In this document: positions 41,325-50,113 of the stretch, piece by piece | Layout: each line of letters opens with the position of its first letter | Numbering within the stretch: the first letter of the stretch is position 1 | Assembly (NCBI RefSeq): GCF_003426775.1 | Contig: NZ_QJUG01000029.1 | Span: 1-52,263 of the forward strand | Source: Allorhizocola rhizosphaerae | GTDB lineage: Bacteria > Actinomycetota > Actinomycetes > Mycobacteriales > Micromonosporaceae | Reading direction: 5' to 3' | DNA length: 52,263 nt | Translations under genes and position numbers: made by a program | Notes under the pieces: model-generated | Databases searched by the model: none | Told to the model about the DNA's origin: nothing | What the model saw: only the letters and a program-made list of their open reading frames with translations

Positions 41325-42524
41325 TCAGCGCAGCACCCGCTGCGCCAACGCACGGCTCGCGCGGCGCAGGGCGGCCAGGTCGAGGTCGACCAGCCGGCCG
41401 TCGCGCTTGACGATGCGGCCTTCGACGATGACGGTGTGCACGTCGGCCCGGCTCCCGTTGGCTACGGCGGCTGCGGCGCTGGGGGCGGGCAAGCCGTCCA
41501 GCAGGATCAGGTCGGCGCGCTTGCCGACCTCGACCGTGCCGATGATGTGGTCGAGGCCGATCGCCCTGGCGCTGTCCACGGTTGCGGCGGGCAGTATCGC
41601 TCCCGCCGGGAGCATGGTGGCGGTGCGCAGTCGCTCGGTGCGCAGGGTGTCGCGCATCGGCTCGAAGAGGTCGACGGGCGCGTTGACCACGACGTCGGTG
41701 CCCAAACCGGCGCGGGCGCCCGCGTCCCACAGCCGCCCGTATGCCGATGCGCCGTGTCCCATGGTGCCCTCGACGACCGGTGTGACGGTGACTCCAGCAC
41801 CGGTCTCGGCGAGCATCTTCGCGTCGTCGGCGGTCATCCCGTTCAGGTGCACGAGGTTGACGTGCGGACCGAGCAGGCCCACGTCGTAGAGCGCCCGGAC
41901 CGCAGGGCCTCCGGCATGCATGGTCACCGTGACGCCCATGTCACGTGCGAGACGGACGGAGCGCACGGTGTCGTCGTGGTCGCCATATTCCATGCCGGCG
42001 ATGGCGAATCCGGCGGTGACCGTGGCGGGACCGCGCTGCACGCGCCGCGCGTATGCCTCGTGGTCGGGGTGGACGAGGCCCACGACGGCGCGGATGCCGG
42101 CGGCGGCGAACGCGTCACGCACCGCGTCGGTGTGTGCCTCGGTGGTGGTCGTGTTGCTCCAGTCGAAGACGGTGGTGATGCCCGCGTCGAGCGCTTCGGC
42201 GGCGCCGAGGAGCGTGGCCAGGCCCGCGTCCTGTGGCGTGTAGCCGGTCAGTATCGGCCCGAGCACGGTGGCCAGGTAGTCGGGAAGGGTCATGTCGGCG
42301 CCGACACCTCGCAGCGGCGCCTGCCAGACGTGACGGTGGCTGTCGACGAGCCCCGGCATGACGATCATGCCGGCGGCGTCGATGACCGTGGCGCCGGGCG
42401 CACCGTTCACACCGGGCGCGACCGAGGTGATCACGCCGTCGTCGATCAGCACATCGGTCTCCGGCAGCTCCGTGCCGCCGTCGCCCGCCGCCACGTGGCC
42501 GCCCTTGATCAGGATTTGCGTCAT
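41325..42524 (-). CDS. Amidohydrolase of the cytosine-deaminase/TrzA-AtzA type
   Basis: 399 residues from ATG 42524, with RBS GGAGGTATCG; ATG 42536 would lie upstream of that RBS and is rejected. The metal site is that of subtype III amidohydrolases: H63 and H65 in DSHRHVW, His in TVTMHAGG, and Asp in GLGTDVV; a further His is in LVHLNGMTADD. The composite beta-sandwich ends are present (ILIKGGHVAAGDGG; DVHTVIVEGRIVKRDGRL). Relatives hydrolyse C-N or C-Cl bonds of ring substrates (cytosine, guanine, triazines) using Zn or Fe; the substrate here is unknown. Monocistronic, with an AT-rich operator-like palindrome over the translation start region. Confidence 0.9.
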   Translation of the reverse strand: MTQILIKGGHVAAGDGGTELPETDVLIDDGVITSVAPGVNGAPGATVIDAAGMIVMPGLVDSHRHVWQAPLRGVGADMTLPDYLATVLGPILTGYTPQDAGLATLLGAAEALDAGITTVFDWSNTTTTEAHTDAVRDAFAAAGIRAVVGLVHPDHEAYARRVQRGPATVTAGFAIAGMEYGDHDDTVRSVRLARDMGVTVTMHAGGPAVRALYDVGLLGPHVNLVHLNGMTADDAKMLAETGAGVTVTPVVEGTMGHGASAYGRLWDAGARAGLGTDVVVNAPVDLFEPMRDTLRTERLRTATMLPAGAILPAATVDSARAIGLDHIIGTVEVGKRADLILLDGLPAPSAAAAVANGSRADVHTVIVEGRIVKRDGRLVDLDLAALRRASRALAQRVLR

Positions 42525-42532
42525 CGATACCT

Positions 42533-42561
42533 CCAATAAAAGCTTTTTGAAAAGCTATTGG
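42533..42561. promoter_or_regulatory. AT-rich palindrome at the amidohydrolase start
   Basis: Inner arms AGCTTTT and AAAAGCT (42541-42556, spacer TG) are enclosed by CCAAT and ATTGG (42533-42537 and 42557-42561), with three extra A on one side. It touches the RBS of the minus-strand gene. A repressor bound here would block transcription or initiation; as RNA it could fold and mask the RBS. Confidence 0.5.
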
Positions 42562-42887
42562 AAAAGGTTTTTGTGCGCAAGAAGATTTCCTCGCCTTGTG
42601 AGCAGAGACACCACGAACATGATCGCCGAGGCGTGGGCCGGGAAGAGCCAGGCGTCGTCGGCGACGAACTCAGGTGGCCAAACGCGCCGGGCAGCGCGCG
42701 GCACCGCTGAACGAGCGGGTCAAGACCGATTTGGAGCCGGCTCGGGTCGGCCAAGGCGAATAGGTGATCCTCGCCGTCCCTTCACGTGGCCGCGGGCGGG
42801 CCTACCGGCTGCACCCGTCCGACCTAACCCAGCGGCTCCTGCTCTCTCGGCGACACCGCCAAACCCGGGGTGCTACAGCCCAACCCG
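42562..42887. other. No convincing gene
   Basis: A plus-strand stretch reads QVAKRAGQRAAPLNERVKTD LEPARVGQGE in one frame, without start, and ends near 42762. It might be a fossil of a small basic protein. The rest lacks sustained coding character. The part nearest 42562 probably holds the amidohydrolase promoter. Confidence 0.3.
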
Positions 42888-43505
42888 TCACCACGCCGCC
42901 GCCACGGTATCGGCGCTGCCCTCCTTGGGCACCCACTCCGCCCCGGACGACGGCCGCCACTCCCGCCTGATCAGCCCGTAGACCCACGAGTCGGAGACCT
43001 CGCCGTTCACGACGCAGTCTTCCCGCAACGTCCCTTCACGAACGAACCCGAGCTTCTCCAGCACGCGGGCAGACGCGACGTTGCGTGTATCGGTCTCAGC
43101 CTGGACGCGATTGAGGTCCAGAGTGTCGAATGCCCACTGCAGCAATACGCGCGCGGCCTCCGTCGCGTAGCCGTGGCCCCAGGCCGCCTCGTTGAAGCAG
43201 TAGCCCAGCGATGCACTGCGGTAGTCCGGATTCCACCGGTTCAGGCTGCACCAGCCGATAAAGGCCCCGTCGGAGGCACGATCCACGGCCAGCCGCGCCC
43301 CGGTGCCCCCGTCTGCCATCTGCCGGCAAGCCGCGATGAACTGCTCGGCGCGCCTGCGTTCGCTCCACGGCGGCGCGTCCCAGTAGCGCAACACGTGAGC
43401 GCTGCTGTGCATCGCGAAGAGGTCGTTCGCATCCGCGTCGTCGAAGGGGCGCAGGCGAAGGCGGGCCGTGTCCAGCGTGGGCGTGGGCAGCGACATGCGC
43501 GTCAT
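42888..43505 (-). CDS. GNAT N-acetyltransferase (RimJ/RimL-like)
   Basis: 205 residues from ATG 43505 with RBS GGAGGGAGT; the Met three codons later is also possible. Order: TPTLDTARLRLRPFDDADAN (typical RimL start), FIAACRQMADGGTG, LAVDRASDGAFIGWCSLNRW, ASLGYCFNEAAWGHGYATEA (acetyl-CoA motif A) and NVASARVLEKLGFVREGTLR EDCVVNGE, then WVYGLIRREW. These features are those of ribosomal-protein or small-molecule acetyltransferases of the RimJ/RimL group. The substrate is unknown. It diverges from a small secreted-protein gene across 242 bases. Confidence 0.92.
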   Translation of the reverse strand: MTRMSLPTPTLDTARLRLRPFDDADANDLFAMHSSAHVLRYWDAPPWSERRRAEQFIAACRQMADGGTGARLAVDRASDGAFIGWCSLNRWNPDYRSASLGYCFNEAAWGHGYATEAARVLLQWAFDTLDLNRVQAETDTRNVASARVLEKLGFVREGTLREDCVVNGEVSDSWVYGLIRREWRPSSGAEWVPKEGSADTVAAAW

Positions 43506-43747
43506 ACTCCCTCCGATGCCGGCCACCGGCAACGGATTATCTCTGGACACGCGGGCGTGTGCAGAGCGCACGATGGCCGAGAGTGCCCGCAGCGCTGTCA
43601 GTGCGGCGGTAATCGCGTTTGGCCTCTTTTGCGGCTGCGCTCGGCCGGTCGGCCTATTGGTCCAGACAGCCCTGCGGGATACAAATTCCAGGCTGATATC
43701 CATCTCCGGCGCCGCCGGGACCCCATCCACACTTGGCGAGGACACGT

Positions 43748-44260
43748 ATGCGCAGAATCCTGACGATAGCGGCCATGGCCGCGACGCTCCTGATGGCCGG
43801 CCCGGCCGTGGCCGGTTACGCTGCCACCGGCGATGGCATCGCGCGCGGCAACTATCTGGTCGGCACGGGCACGCTCGGCCAGTTCGGCACCCCAACGGCG
43901 TACCTGGGCGCATATGAGACCAACAGTGGCCCGTTGGGAGGGTTCACGATCACCTACCCCGACGGCACCTACGCCGCCGGCCGGGTCACCTGCCTCACCG
44001 TCACCGGCAATATCGCGTTTCTCACCGGCAAGATCGCACTGTCCGGCGGCCCGCGCAAGGAGACCAACAGGTGGCTGAAGGACTACAGCGTCGTGATCGG
44101 CGTCGAGGACAACGGAAACGGTGGCGCCGCTGAAGCGCCGGACCGGCTCAACTTCTCCCTCGGCTCACCCACCGACCGTGGCTGCGGCTGGAATATCGCC
44201 GCCCAGCCCGTCTTCATCATCGTGAAGGGCAACTACCGGATGGCTGACGCGAGCGCCTGA
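43748..44260 (+). CDS. Secreted protein, unknown function
   Basis: 170 residues from ATG 43748 (GAGGACACGT upstream; a TTG at 43733 is less likely). The signal peptide (MRRILTIAAMAATLLMAGPA then VAGYAA, about 1-26) is followed by a beta-rich domain: GNYLVGTGTLGQFGTPTAYL, GGFTITYPDGTYAAGRVTCL, NIAFLTGKIALSG and LKDYSVVIGVEDNG. Two Cys (RVTCLTV and RGCGWNI) may form a disulphide. The sequence resembles actinomycete secreted proteins sometimes annotated only as hypothetical. It ends at 44260, just before a perfect hairpin terminator. Confidence 0.75.
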   Translation: MRRILTIAAMAATLLMAGPAVAGYAATGDGIARGNYLVGTGTLGQFGTPTAYLGAYETNSGPLGGFTITYPDGTYAAGRVTCLTVTGNIAFLTGKIALSGGPRKETNRWLKDYSVVIGVEDNGNGGAAEAPDRLNFSLGSPTDRGCGWNIAAQPVFIIVKGNYRMADASA

Positions 44261-44269
44261 CGCCGTGGG

Positions 44270-44309
44270 CGTACCTGGAACTCGTATGCATGCCTCGGTT
44301 CCAGGTACG
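44270..44309 (+). terminator. Hairpin terminator of the secreted-protein gene
   Basis: CGTACCTGGAAC at 44270-44281 pairs perfectly with 44298-44309, 12 bases with a 16-base loop that itself contains ATGCAT. It begins nine bases after the stop codon. Confidence 0.75.
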
Positions 44310-44519
44310 TCGCGAGGAATGAACAGCACCACCCGACGGCACCGACATCCGGCTCCCCGTTCGCTGTACCGGCGAACCGCTACTCGATCCAGTACACGTT
44401 CGGCGTCGCACTCGCGTTCCACTGCAGCCGGATCTCCGGATGGCGGGGTGGCGAGCCGGTCGACACCCTGGGATCGCGGCAGCGATCAGCACAGGCCGAT
44501 TCACCGCAACGCGTGCTGC

Positions 44520-45173
44520 CTATTCGACGAGTCCGGCGCGGAACGCCGCGATCGCCAGCTGCACCCGGTTGGTCGCGGTCAGCTTCTCGAAGAGGTGCGT
44601 GATGTGGCTCTTTACGGTGGCTTCGCTCATGTGAAGGCGCTTGGCGATCTCGGCGTTGGCGTGGCCGAGTCCGATCTCGACGATCACCTCTCGCTCCCGC
44701 TCGGTGAGCCCGCTGAGACGTTGGAGCGCCTCGCGCTGGTGCGGTGTGCGGTCCTGTGCGGTGAACCGGTTGATGACCCGGCGGGTGACCGCGGGCGACA
44801 GCATCGCCTCGCCGACGGCAGCAATATGTATGGCGCGCAATAGGTCTGGCGGTGGCGTGTCCTTGAGGAGAAATCCTGCCGCGCCCGCGTCCAGCGCCTG
44901 GAAGAGATCGTCGTCGGTGTCGAACGTCGTGAGCACTATCACCGCCGGCGGGTCCGGCAACGCCCGGATCTCCGCCAACGCGGCTATCCCGTCGAGGCGG
45001 GGCATGCGGATGTCCATCAGGACAACGTCTGGCCGGTAGCGCTTCGCCGCCACAACGGCCGCGTGGCCGTCTTCGGCCTCACCTACCACGGTCAGGTCGT
45101 CGGCGGTTTCGAGGATCAGGCGCAGACCCGCGCGGACAAGCGCCTCATCGTCGGCGAGCAGCACCGAGATCAC
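44520..45173 (-). CDS. NarL/LuxR-type response regulator
   Basis: 217 residues from GTG 45173, which overlaps the kinase stop (GTGA); upstream in-frame codons are not domain-like. The receiver domain has the acidic pair DDE (8-10), phospho-acceptor D54 in VVLMDIRMPRLDG, Thr in VIVLTTFD and Lys in GFLLKDTPP. The LuxR-type HTH follows: LTEREREVIVEIGLGHANAE, IAKRLHMSEATVKSHITHLF and EKLTATNRVQLAI. It pairs with the kinase encoded just upstream. Targets are unknown, but the divergent serine hydrolase gene is the obvious candidate. Confidence 0.93.
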   Translation of the reverse strand: MISVLLADDEALVRAGLRLILETADDLTVVGEAEDGHAAVVAAKRYRPDVVLMDIRMPRLDGIAALAEIRALPDPPAVIVLTTFDTDDDLFQALDAGAAGFLLKDTPPPDLLRAIHIAAVGEAMLSPAVTRRVINRFTAQDRTPHQREALQRLSGLTEREREVIVEIGLGHANAEIAKRLHMSEATVKSHITHLFEKLTATNRVQLAIAAFRAGLVE

Positions 45174-46294
45174 GGGGCCTCGCCCGTCAACGGCACCACC
45201 GCGCACAGCTCCCATCCGGCACCGTCTTCGGCGTCGAGCGGCCCGCTGCGCAGGCTTCCACCGGCCAGCCGGATCCGCTCGGCCAGACCGACCAGGCCCG
45301 AGCCCGAACCGGGGAGGTCCATCGGCGCCGCGGCGCCGCTCCCATTGCGCACCTTCACCATCACGTTCCCGTCGTCATTGCTCACCACCACGGTAATCGG
45401 TGCGTCGGGAGCGTGTTTGTGCGCGTTGGTGAGCCCTTCCTGGACGATGCGGTAGACCGTCCGCGCGGTCGCGGGCGGCAGCGTGCCGGTCTGATGGTGA
45501 AGCTTGACCCGCTGACCGGCCCGAATCGACGCCTGCACCAGCGTCGCGAGGTCACTGGGCTGCTGCCTTGCCGACTCCGGCCCGGCGTGCAACAGCCCGA
45601 GCACGTGACGCATCTCCTGCAACGCCTCGCGCGCCGTCGCCCGGATCAGCGCGGTGCCCTCCTGTAGCCGCGGGCTGCCACCGGCGTGTAGTTCCAGCGC
45701 ACCGGCGTAAAGCGCGATGAGCGAAACCTTGTGGGCAAGCACGTCGTGCAGTTCCCTGGCGATCCGGTCCCGCTCGGCGGCTCGGGCCTGCTCGTCGCGA
45801 AGCCTGCGTTCGGTCTCGATCCGTTGTGCCCGGTCATGCATGGACGAAAGCAGTTCGCCCCGCGCTGCCACATACCGGCCGATCATCACCACGAACCCCG
45901 TGGCCAGCAACGCGGAGAGTGCGTCGTCAAGCCGCGGCCGGCCACCGTCGATCCACGACTGGGCGAAGAAACCCGCCCACCCGGCGACGCCGCTTATCCA
46001 GCCCCAAACCGGGCGCCGCGGCGGGTGGGCCGCGCTCGCGTAAAGGCCGATCATCCACGGGCCGGGATTGCCCGACAACGCGTAGGAGGCCGTACCCGCC
46101 ACCGCCGCCACCACGGGCCGTCGACGCCGGGGCCACTGCGCCACACTGCCGAGGACCCCGGCCACGGCAACGACCGTCAGCGGGAGTGTCGACCACGGCG
46201 TCTTCACCGCGAGCGCGGTAAGGAACAGGCACGCGGCAACGAGCGCCGCGTCGACCATGCGGGGGTTGCCGGACAGGGCCCGCAGGCGCGTCAT
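45170..46294 (-). CDS. Two-component sensor histidine kinase, NarX/DesK type
   Basis: About 374 residues from ATG 46294; ATG 46318 is equally possible and neither has a clear RBS. Four or five membrane segments fill residues 15-145 with almost no loops, so sensing is probably within the membrane. HisKA_3 follows: ERDRIARELHDVLAHKVSLI with phospho-His 183. The HATPase part has TVYRIVQEGLTNAHKHAPDA (N-box) and GSGSGLVGLAERIRLAGGSL (G-box). This is the plan of membrane-stress kinases such as LiaS, VraS or DesK. The response regulator gene overlaps its stop. The pair faces a beta-lactamase-fold membrane protein, suggesting cell-envelope sensing (inference). Confidence 0.92.
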   Translation of the reverse strand: MTRLRALSGNPRMVDAALVAACLFLTALAVKTPWSTLPLTVVAVAGVLGSVAQWPRRRRPVVAAVAGTASYALSGNPGPWMIGLYASAAHPPRRPVWGWISGVAGWAGFFAQSWIDGGRPRLDDALSALLATGFVVMIGRYVAARGELLSSMHDRAQRIETERRLRDEQARAAERDRIARELHDVLAHKVSLIALYAGALELHAGGSPRLQEGTALIRATAREALQEMRHVLGLLHAGPESARQQPSDLATLVQASIRAGQRVKLHHQTGTLPPATARTVYRIVQEGLTNAHKHAPDAPITVVVSNDDGNVMVKVRNGSGAAAPMDLPGSGSGLVGLAERIRLAGGSLRSGPLDAEDGAGWELCAVVPLTGEAP

Positions 46295-46442
46295 GTCCAC
46301 AGCGAACAGCCTAGGCATGCCACGGCCGCGAGGAGATCCGACTTTAGTCGAGTGCTCGGCCGGTCACGTCCGACTATTGTCGAGCGCAAGCGTCGACCGC
46401 GCGGTGATGTGCCGACCGGCCCACCGCACGCAGGCTGAGCGC

Positions 46443-48326
46443 ATGCGAGCAAACAACTTCGGAGCCGTCCTCGGCGTCCTGATCGGATGCGTGACCGTTG
46501 TCGCGGCCGCTCCGGCTCACGCGGCACCACTGCCGGAATGCGCTGTTGTCGGCACACCCGGGTTGGCCGAGTTCCTCGACGACGCCGTGCCGCGGCTGTT
46601 GCGCCAGGATCGGATACCCGGAGCGGTGGTGTCCGTCGTCTCCGCGGGGTCGACCGCATTCGCCAAGGGCTATGGGATGGCCAACGTCGAGGACGCAGTC
46701 GCCTTCGACGCGTCGCGTTCGCTGGTGCGGATCGCGTCCATCACCAAGCTTTTCACCTGGACCGCGGTCATGCAGCAGGTGGAGGCGGGCCGGCTCGACC
46801 TGGACACGGATGTGAACAAATACCTGAAGGGCTTCCAGATCCCGGCCATCTACCCGCAGCCGGTGACGCTGCAGCATTTGATGGACCACACCGCCGGCTT
46901 CGAGGACTATTCCATCAACGTGGCCGCCCGCAGCGCCGCCGCCATCCCCCCGCTCGGCAGGTATCTTGCCGAGCACATGCCCGCACGCATCCGGCCACCC
47001 GGCGAGATCTCCGCCTACTCCAACTACGGTGCCGCGCTTGCCGGCCACATCGTCGCCGAGGTGAGCGGCGAGCCATACGACGCCTATGTGCAGCGCCATC
47101 TGCTCGACCCGCTGGGGATGAGCCGCAGCACCGCCGCGCAGCCTGTGCCCAGCACGCTCGTGGCCGACCTGGCGCGCAGCTACAACACCGACTCAGACCC
47201 GCCACAGCCGATTCCGTTCACGTTCGACAACCTGCCGCCGGACGGCTCGATCAGCGCCACCGCAGTCGACATGGCCCGGTTCATGAACGCCCACCTGCAT
47301 CCGGGTAGCGTGCTGAGCCCGGCCACGGCGGCACGCATGCACCAGCGGTCCTTCGCCGCCGACCCGCGGCTGGACGGTTACGCCCACGGTTTCAAGGAGC
47401 GCACCATCAACGGCCACCGCGTCCTGACCCACGATGGCGGCTGGGAGGGCTTCCGCAGCATGCTGATGCTGGCACCCGGCTGCGATCTCGGCATATTTCT
47501 TTCTTTGAACGGTACCGGTGTCGGCGCCGGAGCCGCCCAGTTCATCGACGCGTTCTTCGACCACTTCTCCCCGGCCGCAGACGCCCCCGCGCGCACGGCG
47601 GAGGCGGCCGCCGCGCCGCTGCCGGTGGCCGCGCCACGAGCCGGTTTCTACCAACCGACCCGGCACAACGAGTCGACAGTGGAGAAGGTGGCGTCAGTGC
47701 TCGGACCCTCCCGGCTGACGGTTGACGGCGACGGTACCGTCCGCTTCAAAGGGAAACAATGGACCACACAAGGGGATGGCCTTTACCGCGCCACCGACGG
47801 CAGCGACCGGCTGGTGTTTCTCGCCGGCTCGCGGGGACGGCTCTATGCCGCCACCGACGGCCCGGCATACGAGATGATGACCCGCAGCGAGGAGCTACCG
47901 TTCAACCTGCTGATCCTGCTGGCGTATGCGATCCCGGCGCTCGCCGCACTGGCGATGCCGGTCGCCTGGGCGGTCCGCCGGATCAGGCGCCGGCCAAGCG
48001 GGCTCACCGCCACCTGGCGAGCAGCGCGCATCCTTGCGGCGAGCGCGGCCGGTATTGGCGCGATCTTCCTGCTGAACCTGCTGGCGACACTGGTCGGCAA
48101 CACCGACGAGTTCCTCTACAACGTGCCGTTGAGCTTCCGGCTCCTGCTCTGCCTGCCCCTTCTGGCGCTGGGCACGGGCGCCGCGTCAATCGCGTTGACC
48201 GTCAAGGGATGGCGCGGCTCGGCCGCCGGCGTCGTCTCCCGGATCCACCAAATCGGGCTGCTCGCCGGCCTGCTGGCGCTGACGTGGTTCCTTTGGCAGT
48301 GGAACCTGATCGGCTGGCAATTCTAA
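46443..48326 (+). CDS. Beta-lactamase-fold serine hydrolase with membrane tail
   Basis: 627 residues from ATG 46443. A signal peptide (about 1-28, ending APAHA) is followed by a class C beta-lactamase/DD-peptidase-like domain (about 45-375). Its catalytic motifs are Ser-x-x-Lys in ASITKLF (about 98), Tyr-x-Asn in YSNYG (about 190) and His-x-Gly in THDGGWEG (about 329). After a beta-rich linker (GFYQPTRHNE, TVRFKGKQW) come four membrane segments (about 485-511, 528-553, 564-587, 603-624). Family members include esterases, peptidases and resistance-unrelated hydrolases. The extracytoplasmic active site tethered to the membrane suggests an envelope substrate. It is divergent from the two-component genes. 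Confidence 0.9.
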   Translation: MRANNFGAVLGVLIGCVTVVAAAPAHAAPLPECAVVGTPGLAEFLDDAVPRLLRQDRIPGAVVSVVSAGSTAFAKGYGMANVEDAVAFDASRSLVRIASITKLFTWTAVMQQVEAGRLDLDTDVNKYLKGFQIPAIYPQPVTLQHLMDHTAGFEDYSINVAARSAAAIPPLGRYLAEHMPARIRPPGEISAYSNYGAALAGHIVAEVSGEPYDAYVQRHLLDPLGMSRSTAAQPVPSTLVADLARSYNTDSDPPQPIPFTFDNLPPDGSISATAVDMARFMNAHLHPGSVLSPATAARMHQRSFAADPRLDGYAHGFKERTINGHRVLTHDGGWEGFRSMLMLAPGCDLGIFLSLNGTGVGAGAAQFIDAFFDHFSPAADAPARTAEAAAAPLPVAAPRAGFYQPTRHNESTVEKVASVLGPSRLTVDGDGTVRFKGKQWTTQGDGLYRATDGSDRLVFLAGSRGRLYAATDGPAYEMMTRSEELPFNLLILLAYAIPALAALAMPVAWAVRRIRRRPSGLTATWRAARILAASAAGIGAIFLLNLLATLVGNTDEFLYNVPLSFRLLLCLPLLALGTGAASIALTVKGWRGSAAGVVSRIHQIGLLAGLLALTWFLWQWNLIGWQF

Positions 48327-48458
48327 AGCCGCAGCGGGAAACGCTGCCAGCGCGCAGTGTCCGTTCAGCCACTCTATCCAGACGTGACCAACGCTTGTGC
48401 CGCTGGGTGAAGCGCAAAGGCGATCTGGTCTCCGCTGTCCGGCTAGGAGCGTGTGTGA

Positions 48459-48491
48459 GACGCGGCGGATCATGCGATGATCCGCCGCGTC
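48459..48491. terminator. Bidirectional terminator between hydrolase and caspase genes
   Basis: A perfect 14-base stem (GACGCGGCGGATCA and its complement) with a TGCGA loop lies between the two convergent genes, 100 to 130 bases from either stop. It is among the most stable hairpins in the window. Confidence 0.75.
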
Positions 48492-48590
48492 GAGGCCCGG
48501 CCGACGACCGCAGCCGGATCCTGCACAGGACGTCTTGTCCGTCCGCGGTTTCGTTATCCTGCCTCCACGCCACCGCCCTCGCCGTGGGCG

Positions 48591-50081
48591 TCAGAGCCAG
48601 GCGGGCTGTTGCTCAAGCGCCGCCCAGGTGTCCTTGCCGACGATGCCGTCGGCTTTCAGACCATTGGCCCGCTGGAAGCCGCGCACCGCCGACATCGTCT
48701 GCAGACCGAAGTTTCCGTCCACACGCAGCGATGAGTATCCATGTTCGATCAGCCGGCGTTGCAGATGCTCTACATCGGACCCTTGCGCGCCCTGCTTGAG
48801 GGTGGGCCGGCGGCCCGTCGCCGTGCCCGAGGTGGCACCGGAACCGGAATCTGGTTCGGCATCAAGCAGCTGCCACGTCTTCTTGCCGACCATGCCGTCG
48901 ACCCTGAGCCCGTGGTCCGACTGGAACTTGCGGACCATGGTTTCCGTTCGGCGGCCGAAGTCGCCATCGTCGTCCACGAAGTATCCGTGCGCCTGCAGGC
49001 GTTGCTGCAGATGCCGCACTGCCTGGCCCTTCGCCCCGCGCCTGAGGTCGGGGCGAGCGGTGCCCGGCCCGCCTGCCCCACCGGGCCGGTGCGGCGACTC
49101 GATGGCGAACGGCCGCTGCTGCTCGAATTCGGCGCTCAGGGTCCCGGTCACGTACAAGTTCGGTGACTGGTCGGGTGGCATCCGGTCCAGGATGTCCCGG
49201 TGGAAGCTGCGGTAGTCACCGGTGAACGTGCCGTCGTCCCAGACCGCCTTCAGCTCCTGCGTGAACCGCCCGTTCTGATCCCCGTCGGCGGACAGCTGGT
49301 TGTCCTGGCAGCCCGAGATGAGCAGCACGCTGGCCGGAACGTCGGCCGGCGACTTGACGCCGGACAGGTACTGAACGGTGTCATAGAGACTGCGCATGGC
49401 CGCCACATTCCTGTTCTGAACGCGGATCGGCAGGTTGCGGGTGCGCAGGAGAGATGCCTTGACGCCTTCCTTGGTGGGTACGCCCTCGGGCGCCCGCGCC
49501 ACGACACTCGGCTTCATTTCGCCCGACTCCTCTGCTCCTCGCGCACCGGCAGCCGTTGCCGCGGAGGGCATCTCGGGCAGGACCCGGGGCACGTCGGCCT
49601 TCAGCGCGGCGGCCCGCATCTTGTTGGCCGCGAGGACCTTCGCGACGGTGCCGCTGTGGCAGCTGTCCGAGAGCATGATGATGCGGACGCCGGGCGCGAA
49701 CTGTGCCCACATCCCATACAGCTCGTCGTCGACGAGCTGCCGGTCGTAGAGCACCAGGGTCTCGTCCTTGGCGTCCGCCTCGTCGCCGTCCACGTCGGGT
49801 ACCTGCCCACCGTGGCCGGAGAAGGTCAGCAGGAAGATGTCGCCGTCGGCGAGTGCGGCTGCGGCCCCGCTGAGCTCGGCGAGCACCCGGGCCGAGGTCG
49901 CCTCCTCGTTGAGCAGGATCGACGTCTGGTAGCCGAGGTCTTCCGCCATGGCGCGCATGTCGTTGGCGTCGTTGACGCATCCGAACAGTTCGCCTTCCAT
50001 GCCCGGGCCGCCCCAGTCGCCGCCCCAGGGCACGGGGTCTACAAAGTTTAGTCCAATATGGAGCGAAAAACCTGTGGCCAT
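48591..50081 (-). CDS. Caspase-family peptidase with two peptidoglycan-binding domains
   Basis: 496 residues from ATG 50081 (AAGGAGACTGCG upstream). The N-terminal 300 residues are a caspase/metacaspase (clan CD) domain: SLHIGLNFVDPVPWGG, CVNDANDMRAMAEDLGYQT, catalytic His in LTFSGHGGQVPD (about 86) and Cys in MLSDSCHSGTVA (about 138), then LLISGCQDNQLSADG. Two PG_binding_1 domains follow (about 350-405, LQQRLQAHGYFVDDDGDFGR; about 435-495, LQRRLIEHGYSSLRVDGNFG). No signal peptide is visible. Caspase-like proteases cleave after specific residues, often to trigger a process; the binding domains suggest a cell-wall location. It lies 32 bases after the large beta-rich gene and probably shares its transcript. 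Confidence 0.9.
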   Translation of the reverse strand: MATGFSLHIGLNFVDPVPWGGDWGGPGMEGELFGCVNDANDMRAMAEDLGYQTSILLNEEATSARVLAELSGAAAALADGDIFLLTFSGHGGQVPDVDGDEADAKDETLVLYDRQLVDDELYGMWAQFAPGVRIIMLSDSCHSGTVAKVLAANKMRAAALKADVPRVLPEMPSAATAAGARGAEESGEMKPSVVARAPEGVPTKEGVKASLLRTRNLPIRVQNRNVAAMRSLYDTVQYLSGVKSPADVPASVLLISGCQDNQLSADGDQNGRFTQELKAVWDDGTFTGDYRSFHRDILDRMPPDQSPNLYVTGTLSAEFEQQRPFAIESPHRPGGAGGPGTARPDLRRGAKGQAVRHLQQRLQAHGYFVDDDGDFGRRTETMVRKFQSDHGLRVDGMVGKKTWQLLDAEPDSGSGATSGTATGRRPTLKQGAQGSDVEHLQRRLIEHGYSSLRVDGNFGLQTMSAVRGFQRANGLKADGIVGKDTWAALEQQPAWL

Positions 50082-50113
50082 CGCAGTCTCCTTCCACCCG
50101 TGAGGTTTCCCCA

